DNA of 64,000 bases from NCBI GenBank assembly GCA_016786665.1, contig JAEUVZ010000050.1, forward strand, positions 1 through 64,000, written 5' to 3'. Position 1 is the stretch's first letter; each line of letters begins with the position of its first letter. The notes under the pieces are model-generated. The model made no database searches and was not told the DNA's origin. It saw only the letters and a program-made list of their open reading frames with translations. Positions 35,511 to 45,227 of the stretch are shown here, piece by piece. A program made the position numbers and the translations under genes. Origin of the DNA: Flavipsychrobacter sp. Lineage in GTDB: Bacteria > Bacteroidota > Bacteroidia > Chitinophagales > Chitinophagaceae.

Positions 35511-36827
35511 ATGGTATTCGAAATAATACTTACTTTATTCCTTGTTTTCCTGAATGGGTTCTTTGTCGCCGCAGAATTTGCTATTGTGAAGGTTCGCTCT
35601 TCGCAAATTGACATCCGTACCAACGTAAATAAGACTGTTTCCGCCGCCGCGAAGAACGTAATTAATCACCTGGACGCTTACCTGGCGGCTACGCAGCTGG
35701 GTATTACCCTGGCCAGTCTTGGGCTTGGCTGGGTGGGTGAGGAGGTAACTACCGCCCTGCTCATCAAGATGTTTGATGCGTTCGGTTTTTCGCTGAATGA
35801 AGCGACCGCCCATAAGCTGGCGGTACCATTCGCTTTTGCCACTATTACCGTGTTGCACATAGTGTTTGGTGAACTGGCGCCTAAGTCGATAGCTATTCGC
35901 TACCCGGCATCGGTCACTTTTGGGGTGGCGCTGCCGCTGCGCGTTTTCTACTTTATCTTCCGTCCGTTTATCTGGGCCCTCAATGGATTTGCGAATTTCC
36001 TGCTGCGGATAATAGGGGTGAAGACCATTCATGGCAACGAGATACACTCTGAGGAAGAGCTGAAAATGATCATTACCGAGAGCGAAGAAGGCGGTGCGAT
36101 AGAGCAGACCGAGCGGGAAATGATACAGAATGTATTTGACTTTGACGACCGCCGCGTGTGGGACATTCTCAACCAGCGCAAGAACATATCCGCGCTTTCT
36201 GCCGACATGTCGCTGCCTGATATGATTTCTTTTGCCGTGCAGGAAGGTTACTCCCGCTACCCGGTCTACGAAGGGGATATTGACAACATTAAGGGCATTA
36301 TCTACACCAAAGACCTGATGAAGATAATGGCCAGCGGCAATACCGACCAGTCCATAACGCCGCTCATCCGCAGTGCCTACTTCATACCCGAAAGCAAGAA
36401 GATCAAGGACGTGCTGCGCGACCTGCAGCGCCGCCATATGCAAATGGCCATAGTAACCAGCGAAGTGGGCGAGGTAGCCGGCATTGTTACCATGGAGGAT
36501 ATACTGGAAGAACTGGTAGGCGAGATACAGGATGAGTACGACAACGAGAAGCCATACGTAGAAAAGACCAGCGACACTACTTTCTGGGTGAACGCCCACT
36601 ACAAAATATCGGACATCAACAAGTACATCCCTTACCGGTTTGAGGAAAGCGAGCACTACGATACATTGTCGGGCTACATTACTTATATGTACCAGGGCGA
36701 TATACGGGAAGGCAGCCAGATAAGGCTGGGCCGCTACGATATTACCATCCTGAAAATGTACCGCAACTCGCCAGAAGCAGTAGAGCTTAAAATAGCTGAT
36801 GCGGCGGAGAGCGATGATGAAGATTAA
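35511..36827 (+). CDS. Hemolysin-family CNNM/CorC-type transporter (DUF21-CBS-CorC_HlyC)
   Basis: A 438-residue membrane protein of the CNNM/CorC family, implicated in Mg2+ or other divalent cation efflux. Domains in order: DUF21 with about four helices (starting VFEIILTLFLVFLNGFFVAAEFAIV), two CBS domains (about 205-325, with MPDMI-like MSLPDMISFAVQEGYSRYPVY and the IVTMEDILEELVGEI segment) and a C-terminal CorC_HlyC domain. The ATG at 35511 is preferred to that at 35478, because relatives start at this Met directly before the first helix; the longer form would add eleven polar residues. Confidence 0.92.
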   Translation: MVFEIILTLFLVFLNGFFVAAEFAIVKVRSSQIDIRTNVNKTVSAAAKNVINHLDAYLAATQLGITLASLGLGWVGEEVTTALLIKMFDAFGFSLNEATAHKLAVPFAFATITVLHIVFGELAPKSIAIRYPASVTFGVALPLRVFYFIFRPFIWALNGFANFLLRIIGVKTIHGNEIHSEEELKMIITESEEGGAIEQTEREMIQNVFDFDDRRVWDILNQRKNISALSADMSLPDMISFAVQEGYSRYPVYEGDIDNIKGIIYTKDLMKIMASGNTDQSITPLIRSAYFIPESKKIKDVLRDLQRRHMQMAIVTSEVGEVAGIVTMEDILEELVGEIQDEYDNEKPYVEKTSDTTFWVNAHYKISDINKYIPYRFEESEHYDTLSGYITYMYQGDIREGSQIRLGRYDITILKMYRNSPEAVELKIADAAESDDED

Positions 36828-36861
36828 TTATTGCCGATTTTCCCGTATTTTCACTTTCACC

Positions 36862-37494
36862 ATGTTACGTAGCTGGCTCATACTATTCCTTTGCGCCTCT
36901 TTTTGTTCCTGCATCCGGGACAATAAGATAGATACCGTAGAGAAATCGCTTATATGGCCTTTGAAAAAAGGAAATACCTGGGTGTACCGCGGTATTTCGG
37001 GTTACGCGGACGGTGGCAGCAACGATACTACCAGCCTGGTGCTGGAGGCAGACAGTTCCATGTATGTAGACGGAAACGAATTCATGTCGCTGAAAGGCGA
37101 CTATGAACATTGGTACCGGAGTGCGAAAGCGGAAGTGTGGATGTCGAACACGGATGGGAGCCAGGTACGGCCCATAGCGCGCAATACCGGGAGCTCCGTA
37201 GTGATATCGGAAGAGACGGGTACCTTCAACTACTTTATGGGGGCGGCGACCTTTACCGGCACGCTTACCCGCACTACCGACCCCAGCATTATAGCCATCA
37301 GGGACTATATATGTACCAGCACCATAGAAGAGTATAAAAACGAAAGCGGTACCGTAGTGCAGAAGCGGATAGTCTATTATTCGTCCAACAAAGGCCCTAT
37401 CTGCTTTAAATACTATTGCAACCGCGAGTCTCCCGGCAGTGGCGATATCTACCAGGCCCTGGTGTATACCATAGAGGATATTACCTTATTGTAG
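36862..37494 (+). CDS. Uncharacterised putative lipoprotein
   Basis: A 210-residue exported protein. The start at 36862 is chosen because it gives a signal peptide at once (MLRSWLILFLCASFCSC), with Cys17 as a possible lipidation site although the lipobox (FCSC) is poor. The body is beta-rich (NTWVYRGISGYADGG, EFMSLKGDYEHWY, TFNYFMGAATFTG) and contains Cys late in the chain. I recognise no family. It follows the CNNM gene by 34 bases and may be co-transcribed. Confidence 0.7.
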   Translation: MLRSWLILFLCASFCSCIRDNKIDTVEKSLIWPLKKGNTWVYRGISGYADGGSNDTTSLVLEADSSMYVDGNEFMSLKGDYEHWYRSAKAEVWMSNTDGSQVRPIARNTGSSVVISEETGTFNYFMGAATFTGTLTRTTDPSIIAIRDYICTSTIEEYKNESGTVVQKRIVYYSSNKGPICFKYYCNRESPGSGDIYQALVYTIEDITLL

Positions 37495-37498
37495 TTAC

Positions 37499-39553
37499 TT
37501 AGTAATTCAGCAACCATTCAATTTTAGCGGCTACCTTTTCGGCACTTGGGAGCATTTCTGCTTCCAGCAGCATATTCATGGGTACGGCGGGCAGGTCGAG
37601 CGCGCCAATGGTTTGCACGGGAGCATCCAGGTAGCTGAAACAATTCTGGGCTATCCGGCCGGCCAGCGCCTCGCAGAACGAGTTGCGCAGTTGCTCCTCG
37701 GTAAGCACGATGCATTTGCCGTGTTTCTTAACCGTGTTGTATATCAGTTCTTCGTCCAGCGGGTATATGGTGCGGACATCTATTACTTCCACGGCCCCCG
37801 GGAATTCCTTCGCTGCGTTCTTCGCCCAATACACGCCCATACCGTAGGTAATGATACACAGCGACGCGCCATTTTCGATGGCTTCATCGCTGGCTTCCAG
37901 TGCTACGGCACCTTTGCCCATAGGCAGAATATAATCCCGGTCAGGTTCGGGCATCATTGCTTCCTGCGTGCCGGGCACTTTGCTCCAGTACAGGCCTTTG
38001 TGCTCCAGCATCACTACCGGGTTCGGGTCGTGGAAGGCTGCTTTCATCAGGCCTTTTATATCGGCGGCGTTGCTGGGGTAGGCTATTTTTATGCCCTTAA
38101 TGGTGGCCAGTGTGCTTTCCACGCTGCCGCTGTGGTAGGGGCCGCCACCGCCATATGCACCTATCGGCACGCGAATGATGCACGATATAGGAAACTTACC
38201 ACAGGTGAGGTAGCAGGATTTGCTTATTTCCGTCACCAACTGGTTGATGCCGGGGTAAATATAGTCGGCAAACTGCACTTCTACGATGGGCTTCAGACCT
38301 ACGGCGCTCATGCCCACGGTAGAACCGATTATGTAGGCTTCCTGTATGGCTGTATTGAATACGCGGTTGTCTCCAAACTTGTCGGCCAGGGTAGCTGCTT
38401 CGCGGAACACACCGCCCAGCCTCCGGCCCACGTCCTGCCCGTAGAAGAGTGCTTCCGGGTGGTCTTGCAGCAGTTCTTCCACCGCATGGAGCGCGGCGTC
38501 TACCATTACTACTTTCTCTTTTCCGGCAGGTGTCCTGGTGCCGGTTTCTTCCGTTATCTTGTTAGGGGCGAATATATGGTCGCTAACCGTAGCCGGGTCC
38601 GGGTCGGCCGCTGATACGGCAAATCCAAACTCAGATTCTACGTAGGTTTTTTCTTCTTCTTCTATTTTATCCAGTGCCGCTTCGGTAACGCCCTTCATTT
38701 GCAGCAGCGACTTGCGGAGTTTTGGCCCCGGGTCGTCTACACCGTGCTTTTCCAGGTCCTCGGTGGTGCGGTACCACTCTTTGCGCACGCCGGAAGTATG
38801 GTGGCCCAGCAAGGGCACTTTGGCGTGTACCAGTATCGGTTTGCGCTCGCGGCGCACCCAGTCGATGGTGTATTCCATCGTTTTGTACGAATCAATGAAA
38901 TCGCTGCCATTGAGGCGTACCCGCTCCATTCCCTTAAAGCCTGCCGCAAACTCGTAGGCATCCATGGTGCGCGCCTCATCACTGCTTACCGAAATACCCC
39001 AGTCGTTGTCCTGCACCAGGTATATGATAGGCAGCTGGTGCAGCACCGCAAACTGGAAAGCCTCGCTTACCTCGCCCTCCGTAACACTGCCATCGCCCAG
39101 TGAGCAAACCACAACAGGTGGAATAGGGTGGTCTTTCAGCTTTTGTTTTTCTATGTATTGTATTCCCTGGGCCACACCGGTGGTGGGTACCGCCTGCATG
39201 CCCGTGGCGCTGCTCTGGTGTATGATTTTCGGGAAATTCTCGCGGCGGCTGTTGGGGTGGTTGTAATATTCCCGACCGCCGGTAAAGGGGTCTTCGCCTT
39301 TAGCCAGCAATTGCAGCATCAGCTCGTAGGGGCGGTAACCCATACCCAGCATCAGGCTCTCATCGCGGTAATAGGGGCTTACGTAGTCGCAGGGCTTCAG
39401 GAGCATGCCGGTAGCCAGTTGTATGGCCTCGTGCCCCCTGGAGGTGCTGTGTACGTATTTACAAACTTGCCTGTTGGCATCATATGTTTCCGCCATTGCT
39501 TTGGCAGTCATCATCAGCCTATAGGCTTTCAGCATTAAGTCTTTAGAGAGCAT
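37499..39553 (-). CDS. Fused 2-oxoacid dehydrogenase E1 alpha/beta
   Basis: A 684-residue single-chain E1 of a 2-oxoacid dehydrogenase complex, most like the branched-chain type. The alpha half (about 1-330) has the thiamine-diphosphate motif GDGSVTEGEVSEAF with the downstream DNDWGIS, the phosphorylation-loop-like region (HTSGVRKEWY) and RGHEAIQLATG. The beta half (about 345-684) has GQDVGRRLGGVF, a Gly-rich GAYGGGGPYHSG and DVRTIYPLDEE. The separate pdhB at 13761 shows that the genome holds two E1 systems. ATG start, -7 element 26 bases upstream. Substrate is inferred. Confidence 0.92.
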   Translation of the reverse strand: MLSKDLMLKAYRLMMTAKAMAETYDANRQVCKYVHSTSRGHEAIQLATGMLLKPCDYVSPYYRDESLMLGMGYRPYELMLQLLAKGEDPFTGGREYYNHPNSRRENFPKIIHQSSATGMQAVPTTGVAQGIQYIEKQKLKDHPIPPVVVCSLGDGSVTEGEVSEAFQFAVLHQLPIIYLVQDNDWGISVSSDEARTMDAYEFAAGFKGMERVRLNGSDFIDSYKTMEYTIDWVRRERKPILVHAKVPLLGHHTSGVRKEWYRTTEDLEKHGVDDPGPKLRKSLLQMKGVTEAALDKIEEEEKTYVESEFGFAVSAADPDPATVSDHIFAPNKITEETGTRTPAGKEKVVMVDAALHAVEELLQDHPEALFYGQDVGRRLGGVFREAATLADKFGDNRVFNTAIQEAYIIGSTVGMSAVGLKPIVEVQFADYIYPGINQLVTEISKSCYLTCGKFPISCIIRVPIGAYGGGGPYHSGSVESTLATIKGIKIAYPSNAADIKGLMKAAFHDPNPVVMLEHKGLYWSKVPGTQEAMMPEPDRDYILPMGKGAVALEASDEAIENGASLCIITYGMGVYWAKNAAKEFPGAVEVIDVRTIYPLDEELIYNTVKKHGKCIVLTEEQLRNSFCEALAGRIAQNCFSYLDAPVQTIGALDLPAVPMNMLLEAEMLPSAEKVAAKIEWLLNY

Positions 39554-39578
39554 AGCTTATTTTCCCCGGAATAGCCCG

Positions 39579-39586
39579 CAAATGTA
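39579..39586 (-). promoter_or_regulatory. -7 promoter element (TACATTTG) for the fused E1 gene
   Basis: Matches TAnnTTTG on the minus strand, 26 bases upstream of the ATG. Confidence 0.5.
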
Positions 39587-39718
39587 AGTCCTAAAACCCG
39601 AAAAAACACAGACATTCATAAGCTTTGTAATGTATGGAGCGTTCAGTAGCAATCAGCCACTTTTGTGCGGGGCTTTACTTATCTTTCGGGTTCTATTTCC
39701 TTTAGAAGCAATAACCTT

Positions 39719-39726
39719 TATTTTTG
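39719..39726 (+). promoter_or_regulatory. -7 promoter element (TATTTTTG) for the YfhO gene
   Basis: Matches TAnnTTTG, 18 bases before the ATG. It probably drives the YfhO-acyltransferase-flippase-channel run. Confidence 0.5.
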
Positions 39727-39744
39727 TTTCGTTAAACAGCAATT

Positions 39745-42294
39745 ATGCCTTCATTCGATTTTAAGAAAGATCTGTTACCACATTTGCTTATTGTAGCCGG
39801 GCTGGCACTGTTCGCCCTTATATACAGCTATCCTGCGCTGCAGGGCAAGGTACTCTATCAGCACGATAACGTATCGTGGAAGTCTATGGCCCACGAAGCG
39901 ATGGACTATGCCGAAAAGCACCCGGACGAAGAGGTGTACTGGAGCAACAGCATGTTTGGGGGTATGCCCTCATACACGCACTATATGGCTCCCTCCAAGA
40001 ACTATATATCGCAGATAGAAAAGGCGATACAGTCAGTACTGCCCAAGCCTGCCTACTTCTTTTTCATTGCCATGCTGGGCTTTTATATCCTTATGCACGT
40101 GCTGCGCGTCAATCGCTGGCTGGGGGTAATAGGTGCGGTCGCGTATGCGTTTGCCAGCTATAATCCGCAGATAATTGCCGCCGGCCACGAAACCAAGATG
40201 CTATCGGTGGGGTACATGCCGGCCGTGATGGCGGGTATATTGCTGCTTTATCGGGGCAAGTACCTGTCGGGGGCGGCGCTTACGGGCATTGCCCTGGGCC
40301 TTATGGCCGGCAACGCCCACTGGCAAATGGTGTATTACCTGCTTATTGTAATCTTGTTTATGGTAGTGGCCCTGTTCGTGTTAGCGATAAGGGAAGGTAA
40401 GCTGAAACAGTTTTTTATCGCTTCGGGTATTGCCCTGGCGGTCTCCGCCTTAGGTGCGGGTACCAATATGCAGGCGCTGCTCAGTACCATGGAGTATAGC
40501 AAGCACACGATGCGCGGCGGACAAAGCGAGCTCACCGCCGGCCACGATGCCAACAAAAAAAGCGGCGGCCTTGACAAAGATTACGCCTTCCGCTGGAGCC
40601 TGGGCATGGGGGAAACTTTCTGCCTGCTTATCCCCGACCTGTATGGGGGCGCCTCGGAACCCATAGGCCCGGAATCTAAAACGTATGAGAAAGCCGGCGA
40701 GGTGGGTATTCCTCCCCAGGGTGCCGAACAAATATCTTACAGCTTTACCCGCTATTGGGGTAATCAAACCTTCCTGTCGGGCCCGGTATATTTTGGCGCT
40801 ATTATCTGCTTATTGTTTGTGCTGAGCCTGTTTGTCATCCGCAGCCCGCACAAGTGGTGGATGGCAGCGGTATCGTTACTGGCAATCATGATGGCGTGGG
40901 GCAGCAACTTCTCCGGGTTTAACTATTTCCTGTTCGATAACCTGCCCGGGCTCAACAAGTTCCGTACACCCACCATTATCCTTACTATACCGCAGTTGCT
41001 GTTCCCGGTAATGGGTATCTGGGCGCTGAACGATATAATAACGGAAAAGATAAGTGGCGCCGAGTTGTGGAAGAAGGTGAAAGTATCGGTGCTGATAGTG
41101 GGCGGCCTCTGCCTGGTGCTGGGCGTGTTCGGCAGCATGTTCTACGACTATAAAACGATGAGCGTGGTGGGCGCCTCCGGCGAAACCCGCGACGACATGG
41201 TGAAGAAGCAACTGACCGAGGCTATGGGCGGGAACAGCGGCTCTGTGAACTCGATATACAGTGCCGTGCTGGAAGACCGCGCCGGTATGGCCCGTAAGAG
41301 TGGCCTTACCAGTCTCTTCTTTGTAGTGGCGGCAGGAGCCGTGCTGTGGGCTTTCTCACAAAAGAAAATAAAAGCCAATGCATTGCTGGTGGTAATAGGT
41401 GTGCTGGTGCTGGCAGACCTGGTGCCGCAGGCCAACCGCTACCTGAATGAAGAGCGTAACTATAAGGAAGAAAGCGAGTATGAAGCAGAATTTTCGCCGC
41501 GCCCTGTAGATGCGCAGATACTGGCCGACCCCGACCCGTATTACCGCGTGCTGGATATGACTACCGACCCGTATAACGATGCGGTACCGGCATACCACCA
41601 CAAGCTGATAGGCGGGTATCACCCGGCGAAGCTGGAAATGTACCAGGACCTGATAGACCAGCAAATGAATGGGTCTAAATTCAACGGCCAGGTACTGAAC
41701 ATGCTGAATACCAAGTACCTGATAACGCAGGGGCAGAACGGCCCCGCCGCCCAGCAGAATCCCGGCGCTATGGGTAATGCTTGGTTTGTGAACGAAATAA
41801 AGTGGGTAGCATCGGCCGATGAAGAAATGAGCAGCCTGGATGCGCCTAACATTGGCACGCCCGATACCACAGGGCGTTCGTTCAACGCGGCTAATACCGC
41901 TGTTGTGCGCAATACATTTAAAGACAAGCTCGGCAGCTTTGTTCCCGGTAAGGACAGCACGGCGCGCGTGGTGCTGGATAAGTATGGCCTGAACAACATC
42001 AGCTACAAATCGCAGAACAGCAAGGAAGGTTTTGCCGTATTCTCTGATATCTACTACCCGAACGACTGGCATGCATACATAGATGGTAACGAAGTGCCGA
42101 TAGTGCGCACCAACTACGTACTGCGCGGCCTGAAGATACCGGCGGGAAGCCACAGCATAGAGTTCAAGTTCGTTTCTAAAGGCTTCCGCACCGGTGGAAC
42201 GGTGGCTATGCTGAGCAGTTTCCTTCTTTTCGGGCTGGGCTTGGTGGCTATCGCCATGGCGGTCCGGAATAAAGAACCTAAAAAGGAAGCGTAG
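39745..42294 (+). CDS. YfhO family membrane protein
   Basis: An 849-residue polytopic membrane protein of the YfhO family, large GT-C-like proteins in which an N-terminal block of about twelve helices precedes a soluble domain. Seen here: hydrophobic blocks from residue 12, the loop motif HDNVSWKSMAHEAMDYAEKH, YWSNSMFGGMPSY with Asp/Glu-rich surroundings, and a C-terminal external domain with FYYPNDWHAYIDGNE-like residues (YYPNDWHAYIDG) before a final helix. YfhO has been linked to glycosylation of lipoteichoic acid in Bacillus; its role in Bacteroidota is unproven. It starts a plus-strand run of surface genes. Confidence 0.88.
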   Translation: MPSFDFKKDLLPHLLIVAGLALFALIYSYPALQGKVLYQHDNVSWKSMAHEAMDYAEKHPDEEVYWSNSMFGGMPSYTHYMAPSKNYISQIEKAIQSVLPKPAYFFFIAMLGFYILMHVLRVNRWLGVIGAVAYAFASYNPQIIAAGHETKMLSVGYMPAVMAGILLLYRGKYLSGAALTGIALGLMAGNAHWQMVYYLLIVILFMVVALFVLAIREGKLKQFFIASGIALAVSALGAGTNMQALLSTMEYSKHTMRGGQSELTAGHDANKKSGGLDKDYAFRWSLGMGETFCLLIPDLYGGASEPIGPESKTYEKAGEVGIPPQGAEQISYSFTRYWGNQTFLSGPVYFGAIICLLFVLSLFVIRSPHKWWMAAVSLLAIMMAWGSNFSGFNYFLFDNLPGLNKFRTPTIILTIPQLLFPVMGIWALNDIITEKISGAELWKKVKVSVLIVGGLCLVLGVFGSMFYDYKTMSVVGASGETRDDMVKKQLTEAMGGNSGSVNSIYSAVLEDRAGMARKSGLTSLFFVVAAGAVLWAFSQKKIKANALLVVIGVLVLADLVPQANRYLNEERNYKEESEYEAEFSPRPVDAQILADPDPYYRVLDMTTDPYNDAVPAYHHKLIGGYHPAKLEMYQDLIDQQMNGSKFNGQVLNMLNTKYLITQGQNGPAAQQNPGAMGNAWFVNEIKWVASADEEMSSLDAPNIGTPDTTGRSFNAANTAVVRNTFKDKLGSFVPGKDSTARVVLDKYGLNNISYKSQNSKEGFAVFSDIYYPNDWHAYIDGNEVPIVRTNYVLRGLKIPAGSHSIEFKFVSKGFRTGGTVAMLSSFLLFGLGLVAIAMAVRNKEPKKEA

Positions 42295-42297
42295 TAT

Positions 42298-42834
42298 ATG
42301 AGCCAGCCTTCGTCCAGCCTTTTTCGAAGAATGTTCCGGTTGAGGAGTGACGTTGGTATCAGCTTCTACCTGGCGGACTTTTTGTTCCGGCGCATTATGC
42401 GCCAGAATGCCGGTACCCGCTGGGCGGTGCATCATACCAGTACCATCCATACCCCCGAGCGCATTATAAGGGGTAAGGAGGTGTATCCCGGAGACTCGCC
42501 GAATGTGTACATCAACGCCGCTAATGGTATTTCCATAGGGGACTATACCAATATTGGCCCCGCTGTAGGTTTGGTATCCACCAATCACGACTTTGTGAAC
42601 AATGGCCTGCACCAGCAGGCGGCGCCTATTACCATAGGCCGGTTTTGCTGGCTGGGAATGGGAGCGGTGGTGCTGCCGGGCGTAACGCTGGGCGATTTTA
42701 CCATAGTGGGAGCCGGGGCGGTGGTTACCAAAAGTTTTAGTGAAGGATATTGTGTTATTGCCGGCAATCCCGCCAAAGTAATCAAACAATTAAACCGTAC
42801 AGAGTGTGACGCTTTTGCCCAAAGCAAAAACTGA
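42298..42834 (+). CDS. Hexapeptide-repeat acyltransferase
   Basis: A 178-residue left-handed beta-helix acyltransferase of the LbetaH family (xenobiotic/maltose O-acetyltransferase-like). The hexapeptide turns are visible from about residue 68 (YINAANGISIGDYTNIGP, then ITIGRFCWLGMGAVVLPGV). The catalytic His is in STNHDF, and the C-terminus ends VIAGNPAKVIK. It probably acetylates a sugar of a surface glycan. It lies 3 bases after YfhO and overlaps the flippase gene by 29 bases, which supports one operon. Confidence 0.88.
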   Translation: MSQPSSSLFRRMFRLRSDVGISFYLADFLFRRIMRQNAGTRWAVHHTSTIHTPERIIRGKEVYPGDSPNVYINAANGISIGDYTNIGPAVGLVSTNHDFVNNGLHQQAAPITIGRFCWLGMGAVVLPGVTLGDFTIVGAGAVVTKSFSEGYCVIAGNPAKVIKQLNRTECDAFAQSKN

Positions 42835-44254
42835 TGTTTTTTTCAGTAACTCGGTGTTCATCTTCCTTACCCGGTTCTTCCCGGTATTGGCGGCGCTACT
42901 GGTGCAGGTTTATTATTCGCGCCAGTTGTCGGCCGGGCTGTATGGCAGCTACCAGAATTTCTGGGTGCAGTTGTTTGTCTTTGCTGCGGTAGCGTGTGCG
43001 GGGCTGCATGTATTCGTTATTACTTATCCAGCCGATTTTCTTATCCGCCTGCTGCACCGCCTGAAGGCGCGTACCTACATCTGTTTCCTGCTCTGGATAT
43101 TGGCGGCCTGCTGCGGCTTTGCGTGGTTGCAGTCGGGCAGGGGATACGGAGCGGCCATACCCTTCCTGTTCCTGCTGGTGCATGTTGGCAGCGCCATTGC
43201 CGAAGCTTTCCTTATTTCGTTCCGGCGCTTAAGGGTGCTATCGTTGGTGAACCTGGTATATGCATCGCTGTTTATCTACCTGCATTTTAGTATGCCCGGC
43301 GGCGGGTTTTCGGTACAGTCGCTTTTTTTTAATGTCCTGTTTTTGGCAGTGGCCAGGCTTGTGGTGTACCTGTTGCTGGCCTACCGCTATTATGCAGCGC
43401 ATAAGGCTGCGGCGCTGGCCACGGAAACAGTTACCTCCGGTGTTACATCACTATGGATACACCTGGGCTTGTACGATATGCTGCAGATACTGGCCCGCTG
43501 GACCGATAAGTTTGTGATTGGTTTCCTGTTTACCGAAGCGGTATCGGGCGTGTATTTTAATGGTTCGGTAGATATACCCTTCCTGCCTATTATATTGGGT
43601 GCGGCCGGCAGCGCGGTACTGATACAGCTTGCCGGCAGCAAGCAAACAGGGGAGCCGGCCTATACCTTACTGCTGGCGCACAAGTCGTCCCGCTTCCTTT
43701 CGGCCATTGTTTTTCCCCTCTTCTTTTTCTTCGTGCTGTTCCGGCAAGAGTTGTTCCAGGTGCTGTTTACCAGCAAGTTCAGTTCTGCCGTTCCCATATT
43801 CCTCGCTTCGTGCATGGCTATACCCGTGCGGGCGTACAGCTTCACCACTATTTTGCAAAACCGGGGCAAGGGCGCGCTGATAAATGCCGGGGCGCTGCTG
43901 GATTTGGTAGTAGCGCTGGCTTTACTGTATCCCCTGTACCTGTGGCTGGGGCTGGCGGGCATTGCCCTTAGTTTTTCCCTGGCCACTTACGTGCAGGCGG
44001 GCTTTTACCTGTACCACACATCCCGCCTGCTGGGGGTGTCGGTAATGGCTTTGGTACCGTATGGTAACTGGCTCATCAAGCTGGTAGTTTTTGGCGGGGT
44101 ACTAAGCGCCCTACGTTTCTTAGCCACGCAGGCGTTGGCGCCGCTCAGCGCATTAGCAATGGGGGCCGTTGCCACGGCGGCTATGGTACTGCTGGCGCTG
44201 GTGATAGAATTAAGGAATAAAAAAAATAACTATGCAGCGCAAAGTGCCGGTTGA
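42806..44254 (+). CDS. Oligosaccharide flippase-like membrane protein
   Basis: A 482-residue MATE/Wzx-like membrane protein with about twelve helices, of the kind that flips lipid-linked oligosaccharides. The N-terminal SVFIFLTRFFPVLAALLVQ and YYSRQLSAGLYGSYQ segments match the polysaccharide biosynthesis protein family. The frame starts with GTG at 42806, inside the acyltransferase gene (29-base overlap); there is no ATG in frame close by. The last bases overlap the channel gene by 23. Substrate unknown; the adjacent acyltransferase and YfhO point to a surface glycan. Confidence 0.82.
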   Translation: MTLLPKAKTDVFFSNSVFIFLTRFFPVLAALLVQVYYSRQLSAGLYGSYQNFWVQLFVFAAVACAGLHVFVITYPADFLIRLLHRLKARTYICFLLWILAACCGFAWLQSGRGYGAAIPFLFLLVHVGSAIAEAFLISFRRLRVLSLVNLVYASLFIYLHFSMPGGGFSVQSLFFNVLFLAVARLVVYLLLAYRYYAAHKAAALATETVTSGVTSLWIHLGLYDMLQILARWTDKFVIGFLFTEAVSGVYFNGSVDIPFLPIILGAAGSAVLIQLAGSKQTGEPAYTLLLAHKSSRFLSAIVFPLFFFFVLFRQELFQVLFTSKFSSAVPIFLASCMAIPVRAYSFTTILQNRGKGALINAGALLDLVVALALLYPLYLWLGLAGIALSFSLATYVQAGFYLYHTSRLLGVSVMALVPYGNWLIKLVVFGGVLSALRFLATQALAPLSALAMGAVATAAMVLLALVIELRNKKNNYAAQSAG

Positions 44255-45218
44255 CACCCACATCGACAACACGGGATTTGGGTCTAACAGCAATATGGAA
44301 GGCGCCCGCCTCACCAACAAAGACGGGAGCATCAATATGATAAAAACGGGATTGCCTTTCATTACCCGTTTAAGTATCTATCATTCATTGCTGCGCATGC
44401 CGCGGTTCCGGTTCTGGGCCATGATATTGCTTTTTTATACTACGGTCAACCTGTTCTTTGCCGCTATTTATTACGCAATAGGGGTAGACCAGCTGGCCGG
44501 CGGCACACTGGGCGAATCAGTTTTCGCCCGCTTTATGAAGGCTTTCTTTTTCAGCTCTCAAACGCTTACGACCGTGGGCTACGGGCACGTATCGCCGGAA
44601 GGCATGGTAGCCAACCTGGTCGCTTCCTGCGAGGCTTTTATAGGTATACTGGCGTTTGCGGTGGTAACAGGGCTGGTTTACGGGCGTTTTACGCGCCCCA
44701 GGGCATTCATCCTGTTCAGTAACAATATGCTCGTATCCCCATACAAAGGCGGTAGAGCTATCATGTTTCGCCTGGCGACGTACAAGAATAATCACCTGAC
44801 TGATGCGGAAGCTACCGTAACCGCAGCAATACACACTAGGGAAGAAGGGAAAGAGACAACCAAATTTTACTCACTGAAATTGGAAATCACCCGGCTCAAC
44901 TCCCTGGCCCTGAGTTGGACGATTGTACACCCATTAAATGAAGAGAGCCCGTTATACAGCTATAGTCATGAACAGTTGATGGCGGGTAAACTGGAACTGA
45001 TGGTAACCGTAAAGGCATTCGACGACCACTTTTCCAATACCGTACAGCAACGCACTTCTTACACCGCGGCAGAACTGGTTTACGGAGCCAAATTCCGCCC
45101 GATGTTTGAGCGGGCGGCGGCCGGCGCTGCTACGGTGCTGCAACTGGATAAGATAAACGATTATGAGCGGGTGGCCTTAAATGAGGGCACGCTCGAAAGT
45201 TTAGGGGTAAAACCCTAA
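44232..45218 (+). CDS. KirBac-type inward-rectifier potassium channel
   Basis: A 328-residue bacterial Kir channel. Two transmembrane helices (about residues 61-83 and 127-149) flank the pore helix and the selectivity filter TTVGYGH (residues 113-119). A cytoplasmic beta-sandwich domain follows (about 155-310), with the RLATYKNNHLTDAEATV and EITRLNSLALSWTIVHPL strands typical of Kir. The filter Gly-Tyr-Gly is intact, so a K+-selective pore is expected. Overlaps the flippase gene by 23 bases; rocD follows 9 bases on but has its own -7 element. Confidence 0.92.
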   Translation: MQRKVPVDTHIDNTGFGSNSNMEGARLTNKDGSINMIKTGLPFITRLSIYHSLLRMPRFRFWAMILLFYTTVNLFFAAIYYAIGVDQLAGGTLGESVFARFMKAFFFSSQTLTTVGYGHVSPEGMVANLVASCEAFIGILAFAVVTGLVYGRFTRPRAFILFSNNMLVSPYKGGRAIMFRLATYKNNHLTDAEATVTAAIHTREEGKETTKFYSLKLEITRLNSLALSWTIVHPLNEESPLYSYSHEQLMAGKLELMVTVKAFDDHFSNTVQQRTSYTAAELVYGAKFRPMFERAAAGAATVLQLDKINDYERVALNEGTLESLGVKP

Positions 45219-45223
45219 TTTTG
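45216..45223 (+). promoter_or_regulatory. -7 promoter element (TAATTTTG) for rocD
   Basis: Matches TAnnTTTG, 4 bases before the rocD ATG and overlapping the end of the channel gene. It would give a leaderless transcript. Confidence 0.45.
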
Positions 45224-45227
45224 CCGC

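Noticed and set aside
37613-38614. Open frame on the plus strand opposite the fused E1 gene
   Set aside because: Antisense shadow of an E1 coding region with complete motifs.
41356-42789. 477-residue open frame opposite YfhO and the acyltransferase
   Set aside because: It spans two well-supported genes in antisense and has a biased composition (Tyr/His/Arg/Gln) typical of shadows.
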